Origin: Diphasiastrum complanatum | Taxonomy: Eukaryota; Streptophyta; Lycopodiopsida; Lycopodiales; Lycopodiaceae | NCBI GenBank assembly: GCA_029204225.1 | Contig: CM055094.1 | Span: 24,078,541 to 24,142,540 of the forward strand | Direction of reading: 5' to 3' | DNA length: 64,000 nucleotides | Shown: positions 10,340 to 23,652 of the stretch, in pieces | Layout: the number at the start of each line of letters is the position of its first letter | How positions within the stretch are numbered: the stretch's first letter is position 1 | Translations under genes and position numbers: made by a program | Notes under the pieces: model-generated | What the model saw: the letters and a program-made list of their open reading frames with translations, nothing else | Databases searched by the model: none | What the model was told of the DNA's origin: nothing

Positions 10340-11315
10340 GTGCTACAGCCAGTCACTCAAATCAGCAACAAGAAGAAGAAGATGAAACAGCTTTCATGAC
10401 CAAAGTCGGAGAATAACAGGATATTGATTCTTGGAATCTAGACTCCGGAGCAACTCAACACATGACTCACCATCGTGACTGGTTCAAAGAGTACAAGTCA
10501 TTCACTCACTCTCGAGTTGTGCAACTTGGAGACAGCTCATCACATTCAATCGAAGGTGAAGGAACAGTCAGAGTTGAATTCAAAAGAGGTGAGGTCAAGT
10601 TGCTGTCCACGTTCTCCACGCTCCAAATCTGACCAAGAATATGCTCTCAGTTAGCGAAATCATCGATTCAGGTCGGAGGGTCGAATTTGATACAGAAGGC
10701 TACACAATTCTTGACAAATCCTAGAAGGTTCTAGCCTATGGAAGAAGAAGCGATTATCTTTACAAACTCAACCACTGCTACTCTTCTAACAATCAAGCTC
10801 TTCACACAGCCACAATTGGTATGTTGTGGCATTTCAGACTTGGCCATCTTAACTACAAAAGTATTTAGCAAATGTTAGCTCAGAGTCTAGTACAAGACCT
10901 GCCTTCAGTCAACAAGCCAACTTCTCCATGCGAAAGTTGTATTATCAGCAAGCATGCTAGAAGTCCCTTCAGTTCAGACTCAGTTCATACATCCAAGGGC
11001 TTGACCTTGGACCCCTTAAACATAGCCTTGAGTTTGTCATCTTTGACTTTTGGTCAAATCAACAAAAAACAAGTGTACTGCTTCCACAGGGGGAGCTCTC
11101 TGTTTTCTAACCTTCATCAACGACTTCTCTCGAAGGACTGCAACCTACTATATGAAGAACAAATCAGAAGCATTCAAGGTGTCTGCAGAAAACCAGACCC
11201 AGAGGAAGATCGAGGCTCTATGCACAGATGGAGGGGGAGAGTACATCTTCACAGAATTCAAGGAGTTCTGCAAGGCCAACGAGATACTTCAACAATACAC
11301 AAAGCTCATAATATG
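10340..11315 (+). pseudogene. Ty1/copia protease, pre-integrase and integrase core fragment
   Basis: From about 10385 the frame gives WNLDSGATQHMTHHRDWF, the copia aspartic protease with a complete DSG triplet (Asp codon at 10441). After a frameshift NMLSVSEIIDSG and LWHFRLGHLNYKS follow, then CESCIISKHARSPF, which is the HHCC zinc finger of the pre-integrase domain. Integrase core pieces follow in two frames: FLTFINDFSRRT with the first catalytic Asp and LCTDGGGEYIFTEFKEFC with the second. The sequence breaks off at LQQYT, before the third acidic residue. Several stops and shifts make it non-functional. Confidence 0.88.
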
Positions 11316-11756
11316 TGGAGTAGTCAAGCTAGTTTGCTTAATCTTGATAATCAACACTTTTGCTCATCTTATGATCTTGATCTCTATGATCATTGTGATT
11401 TTTATGAGGCATAGAAGCCTCTGATTTTCATCATGGTGGTACATCAAATCAAATATCATCATCAAGAATAGAGGAAGCACATGGATATAGTGGCAAATTG
11501 GTGGAATGCTCTTCAAAGGTGTTGGCAAATGATTTATACCAAAGAAATCTTATCATGGATTTGGTGAGGGTGCTACTGTGATGGATCCCTTGGCTGATCT
11601 TTACTTCACATGCATACCAAAGAATCCACTCAAAAAGTTTTACAAACTCCTTGGTTAATCTAGTACCTACCAAGCTAGTTTCTGAGGAGTGTGAAAAATT
11701 GTCAAAATCTATCTTGGATACTTTTATGTTTCTAGTTTGTGAGAAAATATCACAAG
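11316..11756. other. Segment without recognisable gene
   Basis: After the integrase break the sequence holds only short chance frames on both strands. I recognise nothing in it. Confidence 0.4.
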
Positions 11757-12500
11757 TGTGGAGCATGTTCCCACATGTGTAAAATAGTTAGAAATAGTTT
11801 ATAATGTTGACTTTAGGGGTATCATAAAGATTTCTAGTCAAGCATCTTGATGTCACTAGGTGATAGGGCCAATTTTGGCTTTAGAGGTCAAATGGTCAAG
11901 TACACATGTTTTGTCATGATTAGGCCAAAATTCAATTGTGATGTAACTCGAGCTAGTTAGGTTGCTTACACATGTCAAGTTTAGGTTTGATGAGTAAGTG
12001 GCAAAAGTCAAAGGGTCCAATCATAAGAGAGAGATGTGTTGTAAGGGTCCAATCAAAAGTGAGGGATGTTGCATCACACATCCAATAGGATTAGAGAGGC
12101 TATGTTTAAGGGGTTCAATAGGATTTAAGCATGGATTTCCACGAGTTCTATAGGTACGTTGATTTTCTATCATAATCCAATGTGAGTTTTTGAGTCGATT
12201 TGGAGATTCATCAATTTTGAATGTATTTCTCTCTCCAACCTTCACCAAAAGTGGTGGTTTCTCTCTCTATTCGAGGAGAGGAGCTTGTTGGAACTTAGTT
12301 TTCAGTAGTACATGTTTCCACACGTGTGAAACTACTTTGGTTATGAATGTATGCATGTAACTTTGCCTCTTTGCCTTAGATTTCATCAATTGATCTTGGA
12401 TTTCAATCAATAGAAGATCTATAGTGCAAAAGCTTTGCTTAGGAAATCAATTTCACACTTTAGGGCATTCCCACACGTGTGAATTTTCACATTCTTGATC
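11757..12500 (+). repeat. Copia LTR remnant with G-boxes
   Basis: Shares with 34330-34800 the block GTGGAGCATGTTCCCACATG and several following patches (a TTGACTTTAGGGG-like stretch, AGGTGATAGGGCCAA, GGTCCAATCA). The two are therefore diverged LTRs of one family. CACACGTGTG cores lie at 12319-12328 and 12472-12481. No PBS follows, so it is a solo or truncated LTR. Confidence 0.55.
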
Positions 12501-16109
<3,609 letters not shown>

Positions 16110-16742
16110 TTTAATTGTCATCATCCAAATCCAAGTCTTGTGTGGAAGCTTGCCTTACACTCACATTCTTACACTCACATTGCTGGTGGACATCTACCCT
16201 TCTTCCACTTTCCCTTCTTCCGCCAACCCCTCCTCCTCTACATAAGAAGCTAAAGCTCTCTACACATCACAAAACACAATAAAATTCATTAGAAAATAAG
16301 CAAAACAAATGAAACTTGCTAGCAAGCAGAAAAAGAAAATGAAATTCATTACTAAATAATAGAAGAAAATGAAATTCATGTAGCAACAATTTACCATAGG
16401 ATAAATGCCTTGTTGAGCAAAATTGTTAACCAAAGCACTCTAGCCTTGTTGGTACCCAATCTTGGACTTAGTTTTTTGGATGTGAGTTTGGTGAGAGAGC
16501 TCCAACACTTAGTTTTTTCTCTACATTCTCTCTCTGCCTGAGAGCAAGCCAATTTCATATTTAGTTTTTTTCATCAAAATTTGTTTGTTGAATGGTGAAT
16601 GATAGAGAATATTTTGTACGCTCTTGCCTTGAGATTGTCAAGATAGATTGTTTGCATCAATCAAGTGTTAGATCCGTGTGCAATCACCCCTTAGAAGATC
16701 AATCACATTGATTTTTGAGTCCTCACATGTTGGAAAAATACA
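16110..16742 (+). repeat. Probable 5' LTR of interrupted copia element
   Basis: Ends TACACA immediately before a perfect copia PBS. It contains pyrimidine-rich runs and no ORF. Its 5' boundary is not fixed, because the matching 3' LTR cannot be paired by eye. Confidence 0.5.
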
Positions 16743-16744
16743 CA

Positions 16745-16756
16745 TGGTATCAGAGC
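16745..16756 (+). other. Copia primer-binding site
   Basis: TGGTATCAGAGC, the exact complement of the plant initiator tRNA-Met 3' end, located 720 bp before the gag ATG at 17473. Confidence 0.85.
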
Positions 16757-17472
16757 TAGCCTAAGGATAGATTACATGCATCAAGTTTGATAAAGCCTAA
16801 TTTTGGCTTAAAAACTTGATTTTGCTAATCAAAGTGATTTTTGGATCAAGAAGGGTTGAAAACACATTGGATTGATCCATTTTGGGTAATGTACAGACTG
16901 TGCTACTCAGACATGTTTGATATCACCCACTTTGAATGGTTGGTGTTTCTCTAAGGTAGATCCAAATCTAGTGCACAATAGCTTGTTGGAAACCTAATGA
17001 AGTCTGGTTTGCGATGAAATTGATTTCAAGTCAAATAAATTTGTCTTGAGGAAATTATAGGCATTCAAAGTGAGGAGAGAAGGGCACCCAACCTAGTTAA
17101 ATGCCAAGGTAGGCTTATATCTAGCTTCGATCATCAAAAAACTCATAATTTTGCTTGCCAATCTTGTCTAGGGAAGATCTAGTTGTGATTTTGATACCAT
17201 AGCCACAAAGTTTCAAGTGTGATTGAGTTGTTTGTGAAGTCCTTGATTTTTCAAGTGTCTTGGAGCTTGTGGAGAGATTTGGCTCAAAATATATATGCAC
17301 TTCATCTTTGGACAGAAGTAAGATCTAGATTCGAAGAAGATTGATCTCACATAGTGGTTGCAAAATATCAAATTGGAACTGATTTGACATGACTTGTAGT
17401 TCCTATTTTAAAAGAGAAGAAAGACCTTTGTTTTCCTTTTAGATCCACTACAACTCAATTTCTCAAGAGAAG

Positions 17473-18500
17473 ATGGCTACCTCAATTTCCCTACTCTTGG
17501 AGCAAGGTGAGAGACTGACCACCTCCAATTATGCCATTTGAAAAGTGAGGATGGACTCAATTTTGGTCCTCCTAGATGTGATGGGTATTGTGCCTAAAAT
17601 TGAGGAAGCCATGAATTCTCCAATAAGCACAAATGTACAAGAATAGGACAAGGATTTCCTCGCATTTCATCAAAATGAATGTATCTAATGAAGTGTGGAG
17701 GGCTCTTGCACCTCGGCCAAGGAGGCTTGGGACACCCTCAAATCCATGAGGCCAAGAATGCATCTAGATTGCTCACTCTTATGAATTAAATCTCTCAAAG
17801 CTACCAAAAGAGCGATGAAAGTGCCTCAAATTTTGTCATCAGAGTGAAAAATCTTCATAGAGAGCTTTTTTGCATAGGAGACCATCTCAATCAAAGTGAG
17901 TTAGTGCAAGTAATCCTTAATGGATTGAGAGATGAATTTGACAATATTGTTTAATCTTATGCAGTTCAAGAGGAGCTTACAAGCTTGGATGCACTAATAG
18001 GAGTTCTTATTGCTGAGGAGTGTAGGCAAGATAACAATATATTGAGGATAAACAAACTTTCATGGAAGATGGTGGAGCGGAAAAAGCACTCTTTAAAAAG
18101 GACAAGTCAAAGGGGAGGAGAAAAGGACAACACAAACACTTCAAGAAGGACAAATACAAAGCCAAACATGGAGATGAGAACCATTCCTCTCAAGCTACAA
18201 CATCTAGTGGGAAGAAGAAGAAGATAAAGTGCTTCTTTTGTGGCAAGAAAGGCCACTATGCCTCAAATTGCTTCACAAAAAAGAACCAATTCAAGCAAGC
18301 TAACCTTACTAATGAGAAAGAGAGTGAGGGTAATGAGAGTAATAGGGAGGATTCCTTGATGATGTCAAGTTAATAAACTTCTCTTTTCAAGAGTGAGAAT
18401 TGTCGTGGATAGATAGTGGGGCTAGTTCCCATATGTCTAGTTCTAAAAATTCATTCACTATGGTTGCATTTTCAGATTCAAACTTTGCAAGTAACAAAGT
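17473..18500 (+). pseudogene. Ty1/copia gag and start of protease
   Basis: An ATG at 17473 begins MATSISLLLEQGERLTTSNY, the copia Gag start. A stop follows at the NYxxW position. Gag fragments continue in several frames (SAKEAWDTLKS, LVIIG-type helices) to a perfect zinc knuckle CFFCGKKGHYASNC near 18229-18270. The protease start WIDSGASSHMSS follows near 18405-18440, with the DSG triplet intact. The copia reading is lost near 18500, about 100 bp before the gypsy insertion at 18604. A plus-strand copia RNase H fragment lies beyond it at 28090-28305 and could be the far end of the same element. Confidence 0.85.
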
Positions 18501-18598
18501 GGATAGGAATTCCACAAGTGCTTATACCATCTTTGTTGAAAGTACAATATAAAGGACCATAAATGAACCTACATAAGGCTCCCAGAGTGATTGATTGA

Positions 18599-18603
18599 TT
18601 GAT
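18599..18603. other. Target-site duplication TTGAT (left)
   Basis: TTGAT precedes the TGTGG terminus of the left LTR and is repeated exactly at 27510-27514 after the right LTR. The left copy lies in a short (TTGA)n run, but the match at both borders supports a real integration event. Confidence 0.85.
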
Positions 18604-19622
18604 TGTGGAGACTTATGATTTCACATTATCCGAGTTATGTCATATATTGTAAAAATTTTCAATTTCCATATACGTAAAATTGCTATAGTGCCTAAATACA
18701 TGTAAAGGCCTATTTCGCACTTTGTAAATTCATATTTTAAGTAGAAGTTGCGATGGTCTAAGAGATGCAATAGAAGTCCAGAACCGACATTTAACGGTTT
18801 GTAAACAACATTGAGGCTGGTGATCGTTCCTATAAGGTCGACAGTTTGTGCCATTGTACTGACACATTTCTACGCAGAGCTGAGTATCAATAGAGAGAAG
18901 AGCGAGTTCCTATAGCTTGAGCATTCTTTTCCTTCTGCTATCTTTCATAGAATTACTTTTTATCATATGTTGGAACACACTCTGTATGATCTGTGGATGA
19001 TTGTGATACTGTTCTGTTTGCATCACACACATTTCTTATATTATACTGAATTTCAGTTACTCTAACATGGATTTTCAGGCGACACCAGCAAGTAACAATT
19101 CTGACTAATGAGTGCAAGGTATTAGCCGAAGCTGTTAAGCATCATTTCTTAGCAGACCTTCTTTCATTTCTGAATGAGCTATGTGTTCAGATAACATGAT
19201 TGTTTGAGGCTCTCTTTTGATTGCTTTCTGCAATAAAGACTAATTCTCTGTGTTTGATTAAGAAGAATCCTTAGCCAATGTGATTCTGCTTACTAAATTT
19301 AATTGCTAGTTGTTGTCAGTTCTGACTGTTTCCTTGATGCCTGATGAGCCTGAAAGATAAAGTAATCCTTACATTTACAGACCTTGACCAAAACATTTCA
19401 TCATTGGTGTTCGTGGATGCCAATTTACCCAAATATCTTTGGATAATCAGTTATGTCATTGTAGTATTCGTTGTGAATTTTATACATACCAGTCTGTTTA
19501 CCATCATATATACATTTACCATGCAAAAGATGAGATTATTCTCTCTCTTGGGGAACGATTAAACCTTTTATACTACATAATTCATCATTTTTTTGGAAAT
19601 CTATAACGACTAGGCCACCACA
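18604..19622 (+). repeat. 5' LTR of nested gypsy element
   Basis: Starts TGTGGAGACTTATG and ends CCACCACA. It aligns along its whole length with 26521-27509 with scattered substitutions and small gaps; for example, the right copy lacks a ~24-bp stretch near its middle. The visible divergence argues against a very recent insertion. Confidence 0.93.
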
Positions 19623-19627
19623 TAATT

Positions 19628-19645
19628 TGGTGTCATTGCCGGGGA
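19628..19645 (+). other. Primer-binding site, tRNA-Asp type
   Basis: TGGTGTCATTGCCGGGGA differs at only three positions from the complement of the plant tRNA-Asp 3' end (TGGCGCCGTTGCCGGGGA). It lies 5 nt after the LTR. The same type of site occurs at 54761-54778. Confidence 0.8.
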
Positions 19646-19739
19646 GATGAATTTCACCTTTTGCAATTTTTTTGAGTGTATTACATCTATGAATCTTTCT
19701 CATGTGATGCATGCCAAGAACGTACTCTCAAACAACTAT

Positions 19740-20260
19740 TGAATAGAAGCGTTTAGAGCATGCACAACGTTTAGAAGCATATAGGAAGTCTAGAGATTTG
19801 TATTTGCAGAATTTGCAAAATTCACCAGTTAGAGCAAGATTAACACCTGAAGCGTTTAATGATCTTCTACACGCTACTACAACATTTGTAGATTCATTCG
19901 AGGAAAGATCTATTGAAATACCAAGTTCTACAGATTCACGTAAATTAGATTTGTCTGATTCTACTTCCGAACCAAGTTTAGAATCTTTGTCTGAGCGAAG
20001 TTTAGATTCAAATCCTCCAAGTTCATCTAGTTCACCACCATCTATTAATATGGCTAATCCAGCGCCACCCACATCTACAAAAATCAGATACGATTTCTTT
20101 AAGGGATCATCTTTTGATATGCGGATAGTTATTTGTCGCAATTTGAATCCATTACCATAGCAAATAAAGAGCATACGGAAGAGGATAAAGTTAGAATATG
20201 ATATTGATATTAGTTCGGAAGCTAAGAAGCTTTTAGACGAAGAAACTAGACAGGTTAAGA
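19740..20260 (+). pseudogene. Gypsy gag N-terminal remnant
   Basis: A frame from about 19740 gives an Arg-rich coil, then a Ser/Pro-rich linker (residues SLESLSERSLDSNPPSSSSS), then STKIRYDFFKGSSF. The last part matches SKIKYDYFKGTSS in the better-preserved gag at 54826-55275, so it is the start of the Retrotrans_gag region. A frameshift follows and most of the capsid and all zinc knuckles are missing. The next recognisable part is the pre-protease stretch at 20263. Confidence 0.7.
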
Positions 20261-20262
20261 AA

Positions 20263-21112
20263 GTGACATTTTCAGATCCAGTTATAAGTAGCGAGATACC
20301 TAGAAATCTATCACCACTTAGAAACCGTTCTTATAATATTGTAGAAGACCTTGTTTCTAGAATGCCTAATATAACCTTTAAACAGTTATTAGACGATAAC
20401 CAATATTATAAGAAAGAAATTAAGCAATTCTTGCAAAATAAAAAGAGAAGAAAAGCAAAGTTACCAGTAATCAACTTAGGATTAGTTAATTATAGTGATG
20501 AAGGCCAACCAGAGATTCAGATAGTAATTAATGGCTGCGTCTTAGATAATGTACCCATAGATTCCGGATCTAGTGTAAATATAATGACTGAAGAAATGGC
20601 ATATGAATTAGGCATTCATCATAGAATAGCACCCACTTTAAGACATTTAAGATTAGTCGATGCAACTAGAAGATCACCAATAGGAGAACTATCTCAGGTC
20701 ACAGTTTATATTGGAGACCATAAGTTTCTTATGGATTTTATAATATTAAAAACTATGAGACAATCATCACATAAAGTGTTATTAGGACGACCATGGCTCT
20801 ATTAGGCCGATGTTATAATCCACTGGAAGAAAAATGAGATTACCTTCAGAGACCAGATGAAGACACCGACAAGAAAAAGTCATAAAAGAATTTCCATATC
20901 ATGGGAAAAAGATAAGTACGAAGGTGAGACACCTACATCTTCCTCGAGCTATACTTCGGAGGAAGAAGGTCTTCAGTCAGTAGGGACTGAGGAAGGAGAG
21001 AGGTTAGTCACACTAAGTATACCTGCATATAGTAATAGAGTAGAATATGTAGATAGAGGAGATTGTGGAGTTCCCGAGATTAGTGCGATCATAGGAAATC
21101 AGACTATAGACT
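20263..21112 (+). pseudogene. First retropepsin-like protease domain and linker
   Basis: The frame opens before MPNITFKQLLDDNQYYKKEI, a motif that also precedes the protease in the minus-strand relative (PNITFKQLLANNSYYRRQL). The protease core follows: NVPIDSGSSVNIMTEEMAYE with catalytic Asp at 20560, then LRLVDATRRSPIGELS and VLLGRPWLY. A TAG at 20803-20805 stands where the second domain has Gln. The frame then runs through HWKKNEITFRD and an acidic/Ser linker. The residues just before 21112 (PEISAIIGNQ) mirror PEIQIVINGC ahead of this domain, showing that the duplicated unit has begun again. Confidence 0.88.
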
Positions 21113-22180
21113 AATAGACTCAGGATCCAGTATCAATCTAGTAACGAAAATAATAGTTAAAGAATTAGGATTAGAGAACCGGATACAGCATATCACTTAT
21201 CACGAAATCCATTTAGCGGACGCGACTAAATGTATACTAGTAGGTGAGCTAAGAGGTATCAACATAATTATAGAGACAGAGTCATTTGTTATGAATTTCG
21301 TTGTCATAGATCCAATAGATACACCACCTTATTTGATATTATTTGGAAGACCATGGTTATATCAAGCAGATGCTATTATAAATTCGTCTACCAAACAGAT
21401 ATTTTTTTCAGGCATTCTCACAGCCAGTCCAATAGGGGGTCACCTCTTGAGATGGGGTGAGCAGTTAGCTAGACCTACTGAATCATGGATCAATTTCATA
21501 GAATGCTATGAGATTGATGAGGAAGAAGAAATACCGATAACATCCGAGTCAAGAGAAGTTCTGGGTGGAACCAGAGCAAGTTTGACCAAGGGGATGGTAG
21601 ATAAAATAGATTATATAAAAATAAAAATTAATAAAGGTAAGACTTTGAATCTATATAAACACCAATCAGACCAAGAACGTGAAGCATGTATATTGCTTCT
21701 TCAAAAATACCAAAACGTGTTTGCTTGGTCGATGGATGATTTAATAGGAATACCAGTTAAATGGGGCGAACATAGAATAGATCTCATTCAGGGAACAATA
21801 CCTGTTAGACAGTGTCAATATAGATTGAATCCAAAGTACTCCTTATTAGTAAAAGACGAATTAGATAGATGTCTTAGAGCGGGTATTATATATCCTGTTC
21901 TAAGCAGTGAGTGGGTATCACCAATAGTTATAGTACCTAAGAAGAAGACGGGCAAGATTAGAGTTTGTCAGGATTTTAGGAAACTAAATGCTGCTACAAC
22001 AAAGAATTATCATCCTCTGCCGTATATAGATACCATTCTTGACCAAGTAGCTAGTCATGAACGTTATAGTTTTTAGATGGATTCTCAGGTTATAACCAAG
22101 TTTTTATAAAAGAGGAAGATAGATCCAAAACAACTTTCACCACTGATTGGGGGACGTACGCATATACGCGAATTGCAACA
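21075..22180 (+). pseudogene. Second protease domain and N-terminal half of reverse transcriptase
   Basis: In a shifted frame from about 21108 a second aspartic protease domain reads LIDSGSSINLVTKIIVKELG (Asp at 21117), then LADATKCILVGELRG and LILFGRPWLYQADAII, clearly homologous to the first domain. A linker leads into the RT region: YQNVFAWSMDDLIGIP, GEHRIDL, PVRQCQYRLNPKY, then VSPIVIVPKKKTGKIRVCQD and HPLPYIDTILDQVA. After one frameshift near 22073 it gives DGFSGYNQVFI. RT then stops at about 22180, before the YxDD catalytic motif, where sequence jumps to integrase. The element cannot make its own active RT. Confidence 0.9.
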
Positions 22181-23079
22181 CATTGGCCACTTACTCCAAT
22201 TATCCCCTTAGCACCTTTTGAGAAGTGGGGGATAGATTTTGTAGGACCTATCAAACCGACCACGCATAAAACTCGTCGTTGTTACATACTCGTTGCCACG
22301 AACTATGCTACCAAGATGGTAGAGGCCGAAGCCACAATTAAGAACGATGCTAAGACTGTAGCAAAGTTTTTATTCCAAAACATTATCACGCAATATGATT
22401 GTCCCTTAGAACTCGTTAGCGATAGGGGAACCCATTTTCTTAATCAGACCATTGAAGCCATGTTGTCATATTTTCTATTACACATCGCCAAACCACTCCA
22501 TATAATCCAAAAGCAAATGGGCTTACAGAACGGGCAAATGGAATTCTATGTAAAATTTTGAATAAAGTAACGGAAACACATTCTTTTGATTGGGATCAGA
22601 AGTTACCATCTGTCTTATGGGCATATAGAACTGCTAAAAAGATTACAACTAGGCAGACTCCATACTATCTTGTGTATGGAATGCATCCCATACTACCGAT
22701 AGAATTCGAAGTTCTGACGTTTCGCATTAGTAATGAAGAGCGAATGGATGAACACGATAGTCTCCGGGAGCGGATGATTTCTTTGACGCAACTGGAAGAG
22801 GATCGTCGTCTTTCATTAATCGAGACTGAAGAAGTTCAAAGTAAAAGAAAAGAAATTTTTGACCAATCCATTAAGAAAATAAAAATTAAACAAGGGGACT
22901 ATGTGCTTCTATATGATAACAGACACGTGTTGTATCCTGGAAAATTACATACCAGATGGATGGGACCGTATAAAGTTATAGAAGTTTTTAATAATGGATC
23001 ACTTCAGTTAGCTGATCTCCAAGGAGATTTACTTGACACTCGAGTAAATGGTTCAAGGGTGAAACGCTACTATGACTAA
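22181..23079 (+). pseudogene. Gypsy integrase core and C-terminal domain
   Basis: Starts abruptly at PLAPFEKWGIDFVGPIKP with the first catalytic Asp. CPLELVSDRGTHFLNQTIEA follows with the second Asp, and NGQMEFYVKF carries the candidate Glu. The HHCC zinc-binding N-terminus is missing. After a TGA at 22559-22561 with frame change, the C-terminal part continues as LPSVLWAYRTAKKITTRQTP, YGMHPILP, KQGDYVLLYDN and RWMGPYKVIEVFNNGSLQL. This is a GPY/F-type module ending at 23079. The catalytic triad appears to be kept, but the protein is split and lacks its N-terminus. Confidence 0.9.
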
Positions 23080-23652
23080 TGTCCGATACATCAGTTTTTG
23101 AAGGCCGTCGTTTTTTGTCCAATTATTATTATTTTATTTTTTTATCTTTGTTATTTTATTTTATTTTTACTGAAGTTTACATTTTTTGAGAAAATGCCGA
23201 AGCATGTTACAATTGTTTGTATTGCGAAAAAGTCGAGACCTTCGCTACATTTATATTTTGCGAAAAACCCGACACTATATTGGAATATGGTGTATTTAGT
23301 GAGTTCACCAATACGGAAATTGCGACTCTTACCTTCGCATTTACCTTTTGACACCTTCGCATTTTAACGAAGGAAGAAATAAGCTTACCAAGCGAAGCAT
23401 TCCTGCATTTTGTTTATTTATTTATTTTTGTTTTTTGGACTAGACACTTTATTATTTAGTATGTACCTTCAAAATGAAGGACACGCTTCCATTTAGTAGT
23501 AGTCCAATCCGCCGAAATATCATTAATACGTCCAAAACCTCAAACACTTCAATTGTTGTCGCTACCATTTTCCATCACTCTTGCTCTCTGAAATTGCGAA
23601 TTGTTGTGATCAAGCTCTTGTCTGCCATCGCTCGTTTACATTTGCAAGCACT
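23080..23652 (+). other. Spacer between pol and the downstream ORF
   Basis: AT-rich with T runs and repeated short words around CCTTCGCATTTT and AACGAAGG, which can pair locally. No supported gene. A hydrophobic frame at 23098-23367 reflects the T-rich composition. Confidence 0.5.

Noticed and set aside
19728-20174. Minus-strand 148-aa frame
   Set aside because: Antisense of the gypsy gag linker, whose plus-strand reading matches the gag at 54826.
23098-23367. Hydrophobic 89-aa frame that could pass for a membrane protein
   Set aside because: It follows T-rich composition in the spacer after pol, starts with a non-standard start, and has no counterpart in the minus-strand relative.
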